From: CAWJTV01 sp963845695
Lineage (GTDB): Bacteria; Planctomycetota; Planctomycetia; Isosphaerales; Isosphaeraceae
Assembly: GCA_963845695.1 (NCBI GenBank)
Contig: CAWJTQ010000021.1
Span: 62,001-126,000, forward strand
Reading direction: 5' to 3'
Length of the DNA stretch: 64,000 bases
Shown: positions 1 through 9,755 of the stretch, in pieces
How positions within the stretch are numbered: position 1 is the stretch's first letter
Layout: every line of letters starts with the position of its first letter
The notes under the pieces: model-generated
What the model saw: only the letters and a program-made list of their open reading frames with translations
Told to the model about the DNA's origin: nothing
Databases searched by the model: none
Program-made: the position numbers and the translations under genes

Positions 1-776
1 TCGAGGACCAGGTGCGTCCCCTGGCTGGGACTCAGCAAGGGCACGGACCCGGTCGGCAGGATCATCGAGCTTCCGGATCGCGTCGACGTACACTCCCGTC
101 GCGTTGATCACCGAGCGCGCCTCGATGGCGAACTCCTCGCCGGTCTCGGCGTCGCGGAAGCGTGACTCCGTGCGATCCGGCCTCCACGCCGGTCGAAGCC
201 GGTCACAGGAGCCTGATTCAACGCCGTGCCGCCGAGGTCGGCCAGGGTCCGGGCCAGTGCGATCGCCAGCCGGGCGTCGTCGAACTGCCCGTCGGTATAG
301 ACGATCCCCCCGTGCAGGCCGGTCGGGCAGATCGTCGGGATCCTCTCGACAACTTCGGCCGGGCCGATCCACCGCGAACTCCCGAAGTTGGATCGGCCGG
401 CCAGCAAGTCGTAGACTTTGAGGCCGATCCCGTAAAAGGGCAGTTCTCTCCATCGGTAGGCGGGCACGACGAAATCGCGAGCATGGACCAGGTGGGCGCA
501 GTTGCGGAACAGGACTCCCCGCTCGTGAAGGGCCTCGCGGACCAGCGGGATATCGCCCTGAGCCAGGTAGCGCACGCCTCCATGGATCAGCTTGGTACTG
601 CGGCTCGATGTCCCCTGGGCGAAGTCGCGGGCCTCGAGCAAGACCGTCCGATAGCCGCGAGATGCGGCATCAACTGCCGAACCCAGCCCGGTGGCCCCGC
701 CGCCGATGACCACGACGTCCCAGGTGCCACCGGCGCGGAGCCGCTCCAGGTTTTCGATACGTGCGAGTGATCCCAT
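1..776 (-). CDS. glpD: glycerol-3-phosphate dehydrogenase, N-terminal part (window edge, two frameshifts)
   Basis: FAD-dependent oxidation of sn-glycerol-3-phosphate to dihydroxyacetone phosphate at the membrane. The N-terminus carries the dinucleotide-binding motif VVIGGGATGLGSAVDAASRG, followed by GTSSRSTKLIHGGVRYL, both typical of GlpD. The ATG at 776 starts MGSLARIENLERL; an in-frame ATG at 791 is an alternative. The reading frame breaks near 185 and again near 45. The adjacent frames continue the family sequence (RDAETGEEF..., SVINATGVYVDAIRKLDDP, then LLSPSQGTHLVL), so the gene reads on past the window edge in pieces. About 260 of an expected 500-plus residues are present. Divergent from tdh, with a 148-bp shared upstream region. 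Whether the indels are real or sequencing errors cannot be decided here. Confidence 0.85.
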
Positions 777-924
777 CGCAACATCATACACACCCGACCA
801 ACACCCTTGGCCATTGCCAGCGGAAACCGACGAAGTTAGCCTTCACAGTTACATTAGCGTCGACGAACCAAACGCTCGACTCGCCATCAATTGCGATCCA
901 ACAAGCTTTGGAGGAAGTTCCAAC

Positions 925-1965
925 ATGGAGACGATGCTGGCCCTTGTGAAGAAAGAGGCCAAGCCCGGTCTGTGGCTCGACGAAGTGCCGGTCCCGCGGA
1001 TCGGCATCAACGACGTCCTGATCAAGGTCCTCCGCACCGGGATCTGCGGAACGGACGTGCACATCGAGACCTGGGATGCGTGGGCGAAGCGGACGATTCC
1101 GGTCCCGATGGTCGTCGGCCACGAGTTCGTGGGGGAGATCGTCGAGGTCGGCTCGAACGTCAAGGACTTCCATGTCGGCGAGATCGTCAGCGGCGAGGGG
1201 CACGTGGTCTGCGGCCGTTGCCGGAACTGCCTGGCGGGTCGCCGGCACCTCTGCAAGGACACCAAGGGGATCGGAGTGAACCGACCCGGTGCGTTCGCCG
1301 AGTATCTGTCCCTGCCGATGACGAATGTCTGGGTCCACGACCCGAACATCCCGCGCGACGTTCAGGCGATCTTCGACCCGTTCGGCAACGCCGTGCACAC
1401 GGCCCTCCAGTTCGACGTGCTGGGTGAGGACGTGCTGATCACCGGCGCCGGGCCGATCGGGATCATGGCGGTGAAGGTCGTCCGCCACGCCGGAGCGCGG
1501 CACGTCGTGATCACCGACGTCAATCCGTACCGCCTCGAGCTGGCCCGCAAGATGGGAGCCACACTCGCCGTCGACGTCCGTTCGCGATCGATCGAGAGCG
1601 TCCAGAACGAGCTGGGCATGAAGGAGGGGTTCGACATCGGACTGGAGATGTCCGGCAATCCCGAGGCGTTCCGCGACATGCTGACCAACATGTGCCATGG
1701 CGGCAAGATCGCCATGCTCGGCATCCCCACCCGCGAGATCGCCATCGACTGGAACACCGTCGTCTTCAACATGATCACCATCAAGGGCATCTACGGCCGC
1801 GAGATGTACGAGACCTGGTACAAGATGACCGTCATGCTCCAGTCCGGCATGGACATCAGCCCGGTCATCACCCACCGCTACAACTTCCGCGAGTTCGAGA
1901 AGGGCTTCGCGGCCATGAAATCCGGCGAGTCGGGCAAGGTCATCCTGACGTGGCACGAAGGATGA
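925..1965 (+). CDS. tdh: L-threonine 3-dehydrogenase
   Basis: Zinc-dependent medium-chain dehydrogenase that oxidises L-threonine to 2-amino-3-ketobutyrate with NAD+. The 346 residues match the usual length of about 341. The catalytic zinc site shows GICGTDVHIETWD and GHEFVGEIVEVGSNV. The structural zinc cysteines are in CGRCRNCLAGRRHLC. The Rossmann motif is GAGPIGIMAVKVVRHAGA. The frame is open further upstream, but the ATG at 925 has a strong GGAGGAAG ribosome site just before it and gives the family start METMLALVKKEAKPG. kbl follows after 61 bp, so the pair forms the threonine-to-glycine operon. The gene is intact. Confidence 0.97.
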   Translation: METMLALVKKEAKPGLWLDEVPVPRIGINDVLIKVLRTGICGTDVHIETWDAWAKRTIPVPMVVGHEFVGEIVEVGSNVKDFHVGEIVSGEGHVVCGRCRNCLAGRRHLCKDTKGIGVNRPGAFAEYLSLPMTNVWVHDPNIPRDVQAIFDPFGNAVHTALQFDVLGEDVLITGAGPIGIMAVKVVRHAGARHVVITDVNPYRLELARKMGATLAVDVRSRSIESVQNELGMKEGFDIGLEMSGNPEAFRDMLTNMCHGGKIAMLGIPTREIAIDWNTVVFNMITIKGIYGREMYETWYKMTVMLQSGMDISPVITHRYNFREFEKGFAAMKSGESGKVILTWHEG

Positions 1966-2026
1966 GAACTCGGGCGGGCGCGGCTCGACCAGGCCTGGAT
2001 TCGACAGCGAATAAAGGACTCCGACC

Positions 2027-3212
2027 ATGTATGGGGCAATCCAGCAGCACCTGACCGCCCAGCTTGACGAGATCCGCAAGGCCGGGCTCTTCAAGGGCGA
2101 GCGCGTCCTGAGCTCGCCGCAGCGCGGCGCACGTCGGCGTGCAGGGCCGGGCCGATGTGCTGAACATGTGCGCAAACAACTACCTGGGTCTGGCCGACCA
2201 CCCCGAAGTCGTCCGCGCGGCACACGACGCCCTCGACCACTGGGGCAACGGCATGGCCTCGGTCCGGTTCATCTGCGGGACGCAGGAGCCTCACAAGGCG
2301 CTCGAGCAGGCGATCAGCGAGTTCCTCGGTACCGAGGACACGATCCTCTACTCATCCTGCTGGGACGCCAACGGTGGGCTGTTCGAGACCATCCTGGGCG
2401 CCGAGGACGCCGTGATCTCCGACGAGCTCAATCACGCCTCGATCATCGACGGCATCCGGCTCTGCAAGGCGAAACGGCTCCGCTACAAGAACAACGACAT
2501 GGCCGACCTGGAGGCGAAACTCCAGGAGGCCCGCGACTCCCGATTCCGGCTGATCGCTACCGACGGCGTCTTCTCGATGGATGGGATTATCGCCGACCTA
2601 AAGGCGATCTGCGACCTGGCGGAGAGACATGATGCGCTCGTGATGGTTGACGACTCGCATGCCGTCGGCTTCATGGGCCAGCACGGCCGGGGCACGCACG
2701 AATACCGCGATGTGATCGGTCGCGTGGACATCCTCACCGGCACGCTCGGCAAGGCCCTGGGAGGTGCCAGCGGCGGCTACACCAGCGGCCGGTCCGAAAT
2801 CGTGACGATGCTCCGCCAGCGGTCGCGGCCCTATCTGTTCTCGAACTCGGTCGCGCCGCCGATCCTGGGCGCCTCGCTCAAGGCGATCGAGATCTGCCGG
2901 CGATCGACCGAGCTCCGCGACCGGCTCGAAGCCAACACCCGTCTCTTCCGCACCGCGATGACCGAGCGGAAGTTCAACATCGTCCCGGGAGAGCATCCGA
3001 TCGTCCCGATCATGATCGGCGACGCCGCCCTGGCCGGCCGCATGGCCGATCGACTGCTAGAAAAGGGCGTCTACGCGATCGGGTTCTTTTATCCGGTGGT
3101 GCCGCAAGGCAAAGCGCGAGTCCGCGTCCAGGTTTCGGCCGCGCACACTCGCGAGGACCTCGAATTCGCCATCGAGGCGTTCACCGGCGTGCGGGATGAG
3201 TTGGGACTGTGA
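2027..3212 (+). CDS. kbl: glycine C-acetyltransferase (2-amino-3-ketobutyrate CoA ligase), one frameshift
   Basis: PLP-dependent alpha-oxoamine synthase that converts 2-amino-3-ketobutyrate plus CoA to glycine and acetyl-CoA, the second step after Tdh. The family start MYGAIQQHLTAQLDEIRKAG is at 2027. Near 2115-2130 the frame shifts by one, and the second part continues as HVGVQGRADVLNMCANNYLG. The PLP-site region reads DDSHAVGFMGQHGRGT, then TLGKALGGASGG with the Schiff-base lysine. The whole span corresponds to about 395 residues (E. coli Kbl has 398), so nothing else is missing. A gene caller would start at the internal ATG at 2139 and lose the first 37 residues. A sequencing indel is the likely cause. 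Confidence 0.93.
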
Positions 3213-3661
3213 CTGTACCTCGTGGAGACGGCATGTGTCCCGCGAATTACCAGATTCGGAATGGAATGGTGCCATCGTTCTCGTCGGGAAGTGGCGTCGG
3301 CACGGTCTGGATCGTGCTGGGGTTGAGTGGCACCTGGCGTGCGGAGCCGAATTGGATTGATCGCGAAGGAAGAGCGATGGGTGTGTATTGGGTGACATTG
3401 AACGTCGTCTTCGGATGGAGCTTTTATGCCGCCTGACTCCATGCACTCATGGGCGATTCACGAAGGAACTGCACGTTGATTACCATAGATGTGAATGTTG
3501 CAATATCTTATTTACGATATCGACACCGATCGGTATAGTGTACGGTTGCTTCACCTGTTATTCCACCTGTTACCAGGTGGATGGCTCTCGAGCACTTTTG
3601 GCCCGGATCGTGCCCGCGCCCATCATTTTCCTAACCACAGCTCGCTCGTGAAGCGCCCGAA
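3213..3661. other. intergenic region between convergent kbl and the epimerase gene, with a small hairpin
   Basis: I see no convincing gene in these 450 bases; the short open frames lack family features and good starts. A perfect 7-bp hairpin (CCACCTG, loop TTAC, CAGGTGG) lies at 3563-3580. It could end transcription from both convergent genes, but no T-run follows it. The base composition is more AT-rich than the flanking genes. Confidence 0.5.
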
Positions 3662-4631
3662 TCAAGAGGGGCCGGTCATCCTGGTTCCGTCTGGAGTGAG
3701 AGATTCGATGGTCCGCCGCAGGCCCTCCTCGAACGAGACGATCGGCAAGTAGCCCAGGACCTCTCGGATTCGGTCGAGGCTGGCCTGGGAATCGCGGACG
3801 TCACCCGGCCGGACGGGCAGGAACTCGGGCTCGAGCTGGGTGCCGAGCGCTCCGTTGATGCCGGCAACCAGGTCGAGGAGGCTGATGCGCTGGCCGGTAC
3901 CGACGTTGAAGACAGCACCTCCGAGCGGCTGAGGGTGCCGCAGCGCGGCAAGGTTCGCGGCCACGACATTCGCGACGAAGGTGAAATCGCGCGTTTGGCT
4001 CCCGTCGCCGTGGATCGTGGGGCGCAGGCCCTGGGACATGCGCTGCACGAAGATGGAGATCACGCCGCTATAGGGGCTGGACGGATCCTGGCGCAGGCCC
4101 GAAGATGTTGAAATAACGGAGGCTCACACCGTCCAGGCCCATGGTCCGCGCGTAGACCGAGACGTAATGTTCGCCCGCCAGCTTGCCGGCGGCATACGGG
4201 CTCAGCGGCTGGGGGAGGATCTCCTCGTGCTTGGGAAGCTCGACGGTCTCGCCATAGGCGCTGCTGGACGCGGCGAAGACGATTCGCTGGACTCCGGCCA
4301 ATCGCGACGCCTCCAGGAGGTTGAGCGTCGCCGTCGGCCCGCTGGCGTGCGACTCGAGGGGCTCTCGGACCGAGCGCGGGACGCTCGGGATCGCCGCGTG
4401 GTGGAGGACGTACATCACGCCGTCGACCGCCCGACGGCAAACGTCGTAATCGGCGAGGTCCCCTTGGAGCCAATCATAACGCCCTTTCAGGTGGGCCAGG
4501 TTCGCGCGATGACCTGTTGCGAGGTTGTCGACGACCCGAACCGCGCAACCCTCACCGAGGAGCGCATCAACCAGGTGCGACCCGATGAACCCGGCTCCTC
4601 CCGTCACGAGAACGCGGTCGCCTGATGTCAT
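3662..4631 (-). CDS. NAD-dependent sugar-nucleotide epimerase/dehydratase (UDP-glucose 4-epimerase type), one frameshift
   Basis: Extended short-chain dehydrogenase acting on a nucleotide sugar. The N-terminal NAD site is VLVTGGAGFIGSHLVDALL. The catalytic triad is supplied by AASSSAYGE and the YxxxK in SPYAAGKLAGE. RYFNIFGP and the later SQTRDFTFVANVV are family landmarks. At about 4095 one extra base follows RYFNIFGP; removing it gives RQDPSSPYSGVISIFVQRM and a protein of about 322 residues, normal for the family. The ATG at 4631 lies only 12 bases after the stop of the upstream kinase/uridylyltransferase gene, so the two are probably co-transcribed. Exact substrate unknown; GalE-like or WbpP-like are both possible. 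Confidence 0.88.
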
Positions 4632-4643
4632 TCCGAAACGCCC

Positions 4644-7600
4644 TCAACGCGCGAATTCACAGAGCGAATGCACGTGCTCCATGCTACCGTCATTGGCCCA
4701 GGGGTCAAGCTGGGCCATGTCCTTGAGTTGTTGCCCGCGGAGGCGATCGACGGCCAGGAACGCACAGCTCAGGTCGGGGAGTGAGCTGAGGTCGCCCCAG
4801 AGCTTCTCGAACTGCGCGACCGGGTAGACATCCTCCTGGCCGTGCCCCCAGCGCCGCTTGACGTCCTTGATGGTCACATAGGTCGGCACACGGGCCGCCA
4901 TGGAGCGGACGGCGGCGGCCACCTTGGTCGGCGCGCGCCTTGAGGTCTTCGCGGACCAACCCGAGATTATCGAGCAGCCCATCGATCCGGACCCAGGTCG
5001 TCAACGTGTTGTAGTAGCGGAGCTTGAACTCGGTGTCCTCGCGCGGCTGCGCCAGGCCCTCGAGCAGCCGGACGCGGCCGCCGACCCTGGCCAGTCCGCC
5101 GCCACGATCGTCGATGCGCCTTGGAATCACCTCGAAGCTCAAAGTGGCCCCGGATTCGATGGCCAGGCCCAGTACACCCGGCTCCAGGGTTACGCCGAGG
5201 GTGTCGATGTTGTGGACCAACAACCAGTTCAGTCGGGGATATTGATCCAGGAGCTGGGCCAGCACGCCGTTCCGCAAGAGGTTGGGCACCTCGTAGAAGT
5301 GACCCGGCGGGTTGAACCTCTGGATCGGCAGGTTGTCGGTGTAGTCGGAACCCTCGCGATGTCCCCTAGCCCAGTCGAGGATCGCCCGCCGGCTGGCCTC
5401 GCGGACTTTTTGCTTGTTCTCGTCGAGCGTCTCGTGGCTGGTCTCTTCCCAGAGGAAACTGAGATCCCGAGTCATCGGGATCAGGCGCTGGCCGATCGAC
5501 TGGCCGCGCGATAGGTAGACCGGGCCGTCGTAGCCGTAGTTGCCGGTGGCCCGCAGATGGTGATCGATGGCCGCATGGGTCAGATAGCTGGTCGTCACGA
5601 CGTGCGGGACGGTGATTCCCAGGGAGCGCCGGAGCTGGTTGGTCTTGGCGAGGTGGATCTCCAGGAAGCTGCGATGGGGTCCCCCGAGCTGCACAAAAGG
5701 GTTGACGGCCTTGACCACCCCGGCGCCGGTGGTCCATCGGCTGCCCACGCCGGCCGCAAGCGATACGATGGCGGCCTCCCCGCGCTCCAACGCCGACGTG
5801 CCCCGCTCGATCGCCCGAGACGGCCAGGGGGTGTACGCCGGAATCAGCTCGGAGTCGTCAACGTCGCGGATATCGAGGTCGACTGGCAGACGGTTCCGCG
5901 CCAGACCGATCCGTCCCCGCTGGAGATCGTCACGCAACTGCTCGTGCTGCACCGAGTCGAATCCGTTCTCCCGACGGATCCGCTCGGCCTCCTCGTCCCA
6001 TCCGGCGGTCGAGGTATCCGAGGCGGACCGCGTGACCGGGAAGAGGTGGTTGACCATCGTCCGGAAGAGACGGAGCAGGTCGCGTTCCTCGGGATAGGTA
6101 TTGGCGAAGTGATCGACGTCGGCCCGGCGCTGGTGGGGGAGCGAGTTCGATGACGTCGCAAGCATCCGGGGGACCTGGAGCAGGTAGTAGGCGGGCGGCA
6201 TCAGCGCACCGGCGCCGGTTTCCAGGGTGGCGAACGTGCCGTTGGGGTTGATCCGGAAGTCGTAGACGACCGGATCCATGGCAAACGGCAGGGCGTCGTC
6301 AAGGTCCGACTTCGCCTGCTGCATGATCGCGGCAACCCGCTCCTGGAACTCGTCGTGACGCTCGGGGGCCACGAAGAAGGCCATCCCGCCGCCGGCCATC
6401 CCGCCGAGCATCAGGAAGCCCCAGAAATCGTCGCCCAGCGCCGATCGGGCCTCGCGAATAATCGTCTCGGTGAATTCGTTCGTCACCCAGGGGATGATCC
6501 CTTTGAGCGGACCGTCCCAGTTCCGGGTCGTCCTTTGTCCCAGGCCGTGGACGTCCGATCGCTCGACGCACGAGACGATTTCCTGGAAGATCTCGAGCGC
6601 CTGCTGGCGGGCAAGCCACTCTGCGCGGCCGCGGAGCAGGTACTTGGCGGTTACCATGTTCAGGATCGGGCCCACATTCTGGGCCATCCCGCCGTGGACC
6701 AGGATCAGGCTTTTCGCCAGGGCCGTCGGAAAGGACTCGGCGTGCTCGTGGGCCTGAGGCGGTTGTGATCCTGCGGTCCGAAGATCGAGCAGTCGGTGGT
6801 CGGGGAGCAGTCGGCCGCGGCTGACGCTCCATTCGGGGTCGGACTCGGAGGCCGTGACGCCCTGGATCAGCTTGATGCCGGGGAAGACACCTCCCGAATC
6901 CTGCCAGCCGCCCCCGGAGCCGCCGAGCCACTCGCCGAGGATCGCTCGGGCCACCACCACCTTGGACTCCTCGAACTCGAGCGGACCCGTCAGGTTGCGC
7001 ACTTGTCCCGTGGCCCGCATGAGGAGTGCGATCAAGGATGCCAAAAGGTTCGTCGACACGGCCAGCCGCGAGCCCTTCGGGATATCGTTGACCTTGCTGA
7101 CGATCTCCAGCCCGTGACCGGGCCCGACGATTCGCGCGAGGAGGTCTTCGAGCCTGACCCTCGTGCCTTCCAGCGAGGGTGGGATCAAGCCCGAGGCCAC
7201 AATACCGGCCTTGATCAGGCCGAGGTAATCGTTGCCGAAGTTGTACACCTCCTCGAGTTGATCGATGTCCTTGCACGCCTTCAGGTCGATGCTGGTCAGC
7301 CGCAGGATCGGCTCGGCGATGACCCGGAGCCGGCTCTCGATCGGAGGGCAGGGGGCGTTGTCCCGGCCGTGGACCCCGAGGTCGACGGAGATGTTCAGGA
7401 CGCGCGCGCCCTCGGGAAAATCCATGCCGAGGAAGAAGATATCCGACCAGCCGCTGTGCGAGAGGTCCAGGCGCACGGGGGTCTGTTCGACCAGGATGGG
7501 GAACAACGCGTCGTCCGACTCGCGGCGGAGGAGTTCCGGACGGATCCGCAACGGGTGCTCGTCAGCCTCACCGACCCGGAACATCCATCGGTTACCCTGA

Positions 7601-8029
7601 CAACTCCGGACAGACCGCCGCACTTGATCGGCCAGGTTCTGAAACGCGATCTGCTCGTAAGCCTGAGCCAGGGCGCTACAAATCGCACCATTGGGGCCTT
7701 CGTTCCGCATCGTTTCCAGGAAGGCCGCGATCGCCTGCTCGTAGCGACGCTCCATCAGGTCCCGAAATCCGGCGAAGGGGATCAGCCCCGATCCGCGGAT
7801 CTCCGGTGAGTCCTGGATCTCGTACCGGTACAGCGCGTGGAGGAACAATGAGGCGCGGACGCGTTCGTAGAGGTTGCTCCGGACCCGACGGAACTGCTCC
7901 AGCTCCTCGCAGGCCCCCAGTTTCTCCGCCAGGCTGACTGGCGCAGACCCGTTCGCGGATCGATCGGTCGCGGACCGACGGATCCGAGTGGGTGATCGTC
8001 TCGATGAGGAGTTGGCCAGTGGTCGACAT
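4644..8029 (-). CDS. bifunctional GHMP-type sugar kinase / UTP-sugar-1-phosphate uridylyltransferase fusion, two frameshifts
   Basis: About 1127 residues once two single-base shifts are read through. The first, near 7949, joins the start MSTTGQLLIETITHSDPSVR to SAPVSLAEKLGACEEL. The second, near 4935, joins EDLKAR to APTKVAAAVRSMAARVPTYV. After an N-terminal helical part comes a fucokinase-like GHMP kinase. It has SGWSDIFFLGMDFP, the phosphate-loop region DIPKGSRLAVSTNLLASL and the motif-3-like GGMAGGGMAFFV. The C-terminal third is a UDPGP-type nucleotidyltransferase: SLAAGVGSRWTTGAGVVKAV, then LLVHNIDTLGVTLEPGVLGL. I infer that it phosphorylates a sugar and then activates it as a UDP-sugar, in the style of the bifunctional FKP enzyme. 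The substrate is not readable from sequence. Flanked by galU and an epimerase, which fits glycan precursor synthesis. Confidence 0.75.
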
Positions 8030-8053
8030 AGTCTCGGTGTTCAGTGGAATGCC

Positions 8054-9007
8054 TCATCGCGGAGCATTCTGCTCGACCCTCACGACCGATTCTAGCATCA
8101 ACGCCAGGACGCGTTCCCGGTCCGAACCGGCCAGTGCCAGGGCGATCTGGGCCTCGAGCACGCCGAACCTGGCTTCGAGGTTGTACCGGAACCCCCGCGT
8201 TTCGAGGGCGAGGTAACGCTCGCGCTGCGCCAGGGCGTTCAACGCCGTCGTCAATTGGATGGATCCCAGCTCACGGACATCGCGGCGGACGATGTCGTCC
8301 AGCAGCTCGAAGACGGTGGGCGTCAGGACATGCATGCCGAAGAAGCAGAGATAGTGCCCCGCCCGGAGGCCCGGGACATGGAGGCGCAGCTCCGCCTGGG
8401 TCGGATTCGGCTTTTCGATGATCTCGTCGATCACGTAGATCTCCGGATGCTCGGGCAGCCGCCGGCCTGACAAGGTCCCGTATTGATGGATCAGATGCTC
8501 GCGCGTGGCCTGGACGGCGGAAACCACGCAGCCTTCTTCCGTCGCCAGATCGATCAACTGCCGCGCACAGCGCCGCGACTCCGCGGAGATGTAGAGATGG
8601 TCACCCAGGAGCAGCAGAAACGGCTCCGTCCCAACGAAGGACCCTGCGCACCAGACGGCGTGGCCGTACCCCTGGGGTTCAGACTGAACGGCGAATCGCA
8701 ACCGCTGTTCGAGGTCAGCGAGTCGCCGCGCCTGCTCGGCGGCCCAATCGATCCCTTTGGCTGACTGCACGTTGGCGGTGAAGTTGCGGAAATGGTCGCG
8801 GTAAACGATTTCATCGCCCGGTGCGCAGACGACGCAGATCTCCTCGATGCCGCTGGAAATCGCCTCTTCGGCGATGATCTGGAGCACAGGCTTGGTCACG
8901 CCGTCGCGGTCAACCAGGGGGAGCATCGCCCTCTGCACAGTGTCGGACGCGGGATACTGTCGCGCCCCACGACCCGCCGCCGTGATCACCGCCTTGGAGA
9001 TCTGCAA
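8054..9007 (-). CDS. galU: UTP--glucose-1-phosphate uridylyltransferase
   Basis: Makes UDP-glucose from UTP and glucose-1-phosphate. The 317 residues show the nucleotidyltransferase signature in AVITAAGRGARQYPAS, followed by MLPLVDRDGVTKPVLQ with the activating lysine. The UTP-site regions QSEPQGYGHAVWCA and LLLLGDHLYIS follow, then IDEIIEKPNPTQAE, all as in GalU. The start is probably the TTG at 9007: an AGAGGTGA Shine-Dalgarno sits about 6 bases upstream and the frame begins MQISKAVIT as in relatives. The gene is intact and is followed on the same strand by the kinase/uridylyltransferase fusion. It could use another NTP, but the GalU-like assignment is firm. Confidence 0.93.
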   Translation of the reverse strand: MQISKAVITAAGRGARQYPASDTVQRAMLPLVDRDGVTKPVLQIIAEEAISSGIEEICVVCAPGDEIVYRDHFRNFTANVQSAKGIDWAAEQARRLADLEQRLRFAVQSEPQGYGHAVWCAGSFVGTEPFLLLLGDHLYISAESRRCARQLIDLATEEGCVVSAVQATREHLIHQYGTLSGRRLPEHPEIYVIDEIIEKPNPTQAELRLHVPGLRAGHYLCFFGMHVLTPTVFELLDDIVRRDVRELGSIQLTTALNALAQRERYLALETRGFRYNLEARFGVLEAQIALALAGSDRERVLALMLESVVRVEQNAPR

Positions 9008-9143
9008 GGTGAGTCACCTCTTTTCCCGGATCGCCCGGCCGTTCTGGTCTTCGTCACGTCGAGCGTTTCGGGCGTGGATGATGATCGTTGCCCCGTCGGG
9101 AATTAGATTAACCTCCAGCAATGCCGGGGGGCAACCCCGTCTC

Positions 9144-9177
9144 TTGACACCTTGGAGGGAGCATGAATAATTATAGA
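9144..9177 (+). promoter_or_regulatory. sigma70-like promoter of the interrupted tRNA-Asp locus
   Basis: A perfect TTGACA at 9144-9149 is followed by an AT-rich stretch. This contains TAATTA at 9168 (18-base spacing) and TATAGA at 9172. Transcription would start about 30 bases before the tRNA 5' half at 9209. It appears to be the original chromosomal tRNA promoter, now cut off from the 3' half of the gene. Confidence 0.5.
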
Positions 9178-9208
9178 ATGTGTCGCGGCGATGACCGCGC
9201 CTCCATTT

Positions 9209-9242
9209 GGGGATGTAGCTCAATTGGTTAGAGCACCGGCCT
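9209..9242 (+). tRNA. tRNA-Asp 5' half (left attachment-site copy, truncated)
   Basis: Acceptor 5' strand, D arm and 5' anticodon strand are identical to the tRNA-Asp at 43082 over 34 bases. The next base is T instead of G (anticodon loop CTTTCAC instead of CTGTCAC), then TCAC matches again, and identity ends. No T arm follows. The TTC triplet would read as glutamate if the gene were whole, but the 5' half is exactly that of tRNA-Asp. I take it as the attL copy rather than a separate tRNA-Glu gene. Confidence 0.7.
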
Positions 9243-9322
9243 TTCACTTCTGCGGTGCAACTTTTCTGACATCCCCTAAACCCATTAGCTGCGTGATACT
9301 TATGGCAAGCCCTCTTGACGTG

Positions 9323-9354
9323 CTCTGACAATGTCAGAGAAAACCGTCAGAGAA
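9323..9354 (+). repeat. left-end integrase arm-type repeats and operator-like palindrome
   Basis: Direct repeats GTCAGAGAA at 9333-9341 and 9346-9354. The first overlaps a perfect 17-base palindrome, CTCTGACA-A-TGTCAGAG (9323-9339). The block lies between the left att copy and the integrase start at 9368. The same 9-mer recurs inside the right end of the element. Integrase arm binding and/or integrase autoregulation is the natural reading. Confidence 0.5.
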
Positions 9355-9367
9355 GTTGGGGGCTACC

Positions 9368-9742
9368 ATGCCGCATCGTCCTGAGCCTTTCTACCGTGCG
9401 CCACGCCGTCTGTGGTACGTCCAGCTCGACGGCAAACAGATCAACCTTGGCAGGGAAGACAACCCTCGGAAAGACGGCGACGGGCAGCCGGTTCCCTGCG
9501 CTGCGATCGTCACCAGATTCCACGAGCTGATGGCCGACAGGGGGAAGAATGCCCCGCCGCCGGAGGCCACCGTTGACAGCACGCTCGCCGTCGTCGTGAT
9601 CGACCAGTTCCTCGACTGGGTCCAGCGTCACAAGTCCGAACGCACATATGAGTGGTATTTGCGGCATTGCGAGGCGTTCGCCAAAGCGGTGCCCAGCACG
9701 CTCGCCGTGGCCAAGGTCAAGCCATTCCACCTGAGGGCGTGA
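9368..9742 (+). pseudogene. site-specific tyrosine recombinase (integrase), N-terminal fragment
   Basis: The fragment begins MPHRPEPFYRAPRRLWYVQL with GKQINLGREDNP. It continues with a SAM-like core-binding region (VVVIDQFLDWVQRHKSERTYEWYLRHCEAFAKAVP). This is the N-terminal arm plus core-binding layout I associate with planctomycete phage-type integrases, which normally continue into a catalytic domain with R-H-R-Y residues. Here the frame ends at KVKPFHLRA, exactly where an IS begins, so the catalytic domain is lost. It starts 126 bases from the tRNA att copy. The ATG at 9368 is preferred over an upstream TTG because it gives the usual MPHRPEP start. About 124 residues remain of an expected 350-400. 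Confidence 0.8.
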
Positions 9743-9755
9743 TCCCAAAATGCGG

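Noticed and set aside
784..2223. 479-codon open frame antisense to tdh
   Set aside because: Opposite strand of a well-conserved gene; length is explained by high GC codon usage and the translation has no family features.
9209..9250. A separate tRNA-Glu gene (loop CTTTCAC, triplet TTC)
   Set aside because: The 34 preceding bases are identical to tRNA-Asp and no anticodon 3' strand or T arm follows, so an att-site copy fits better.
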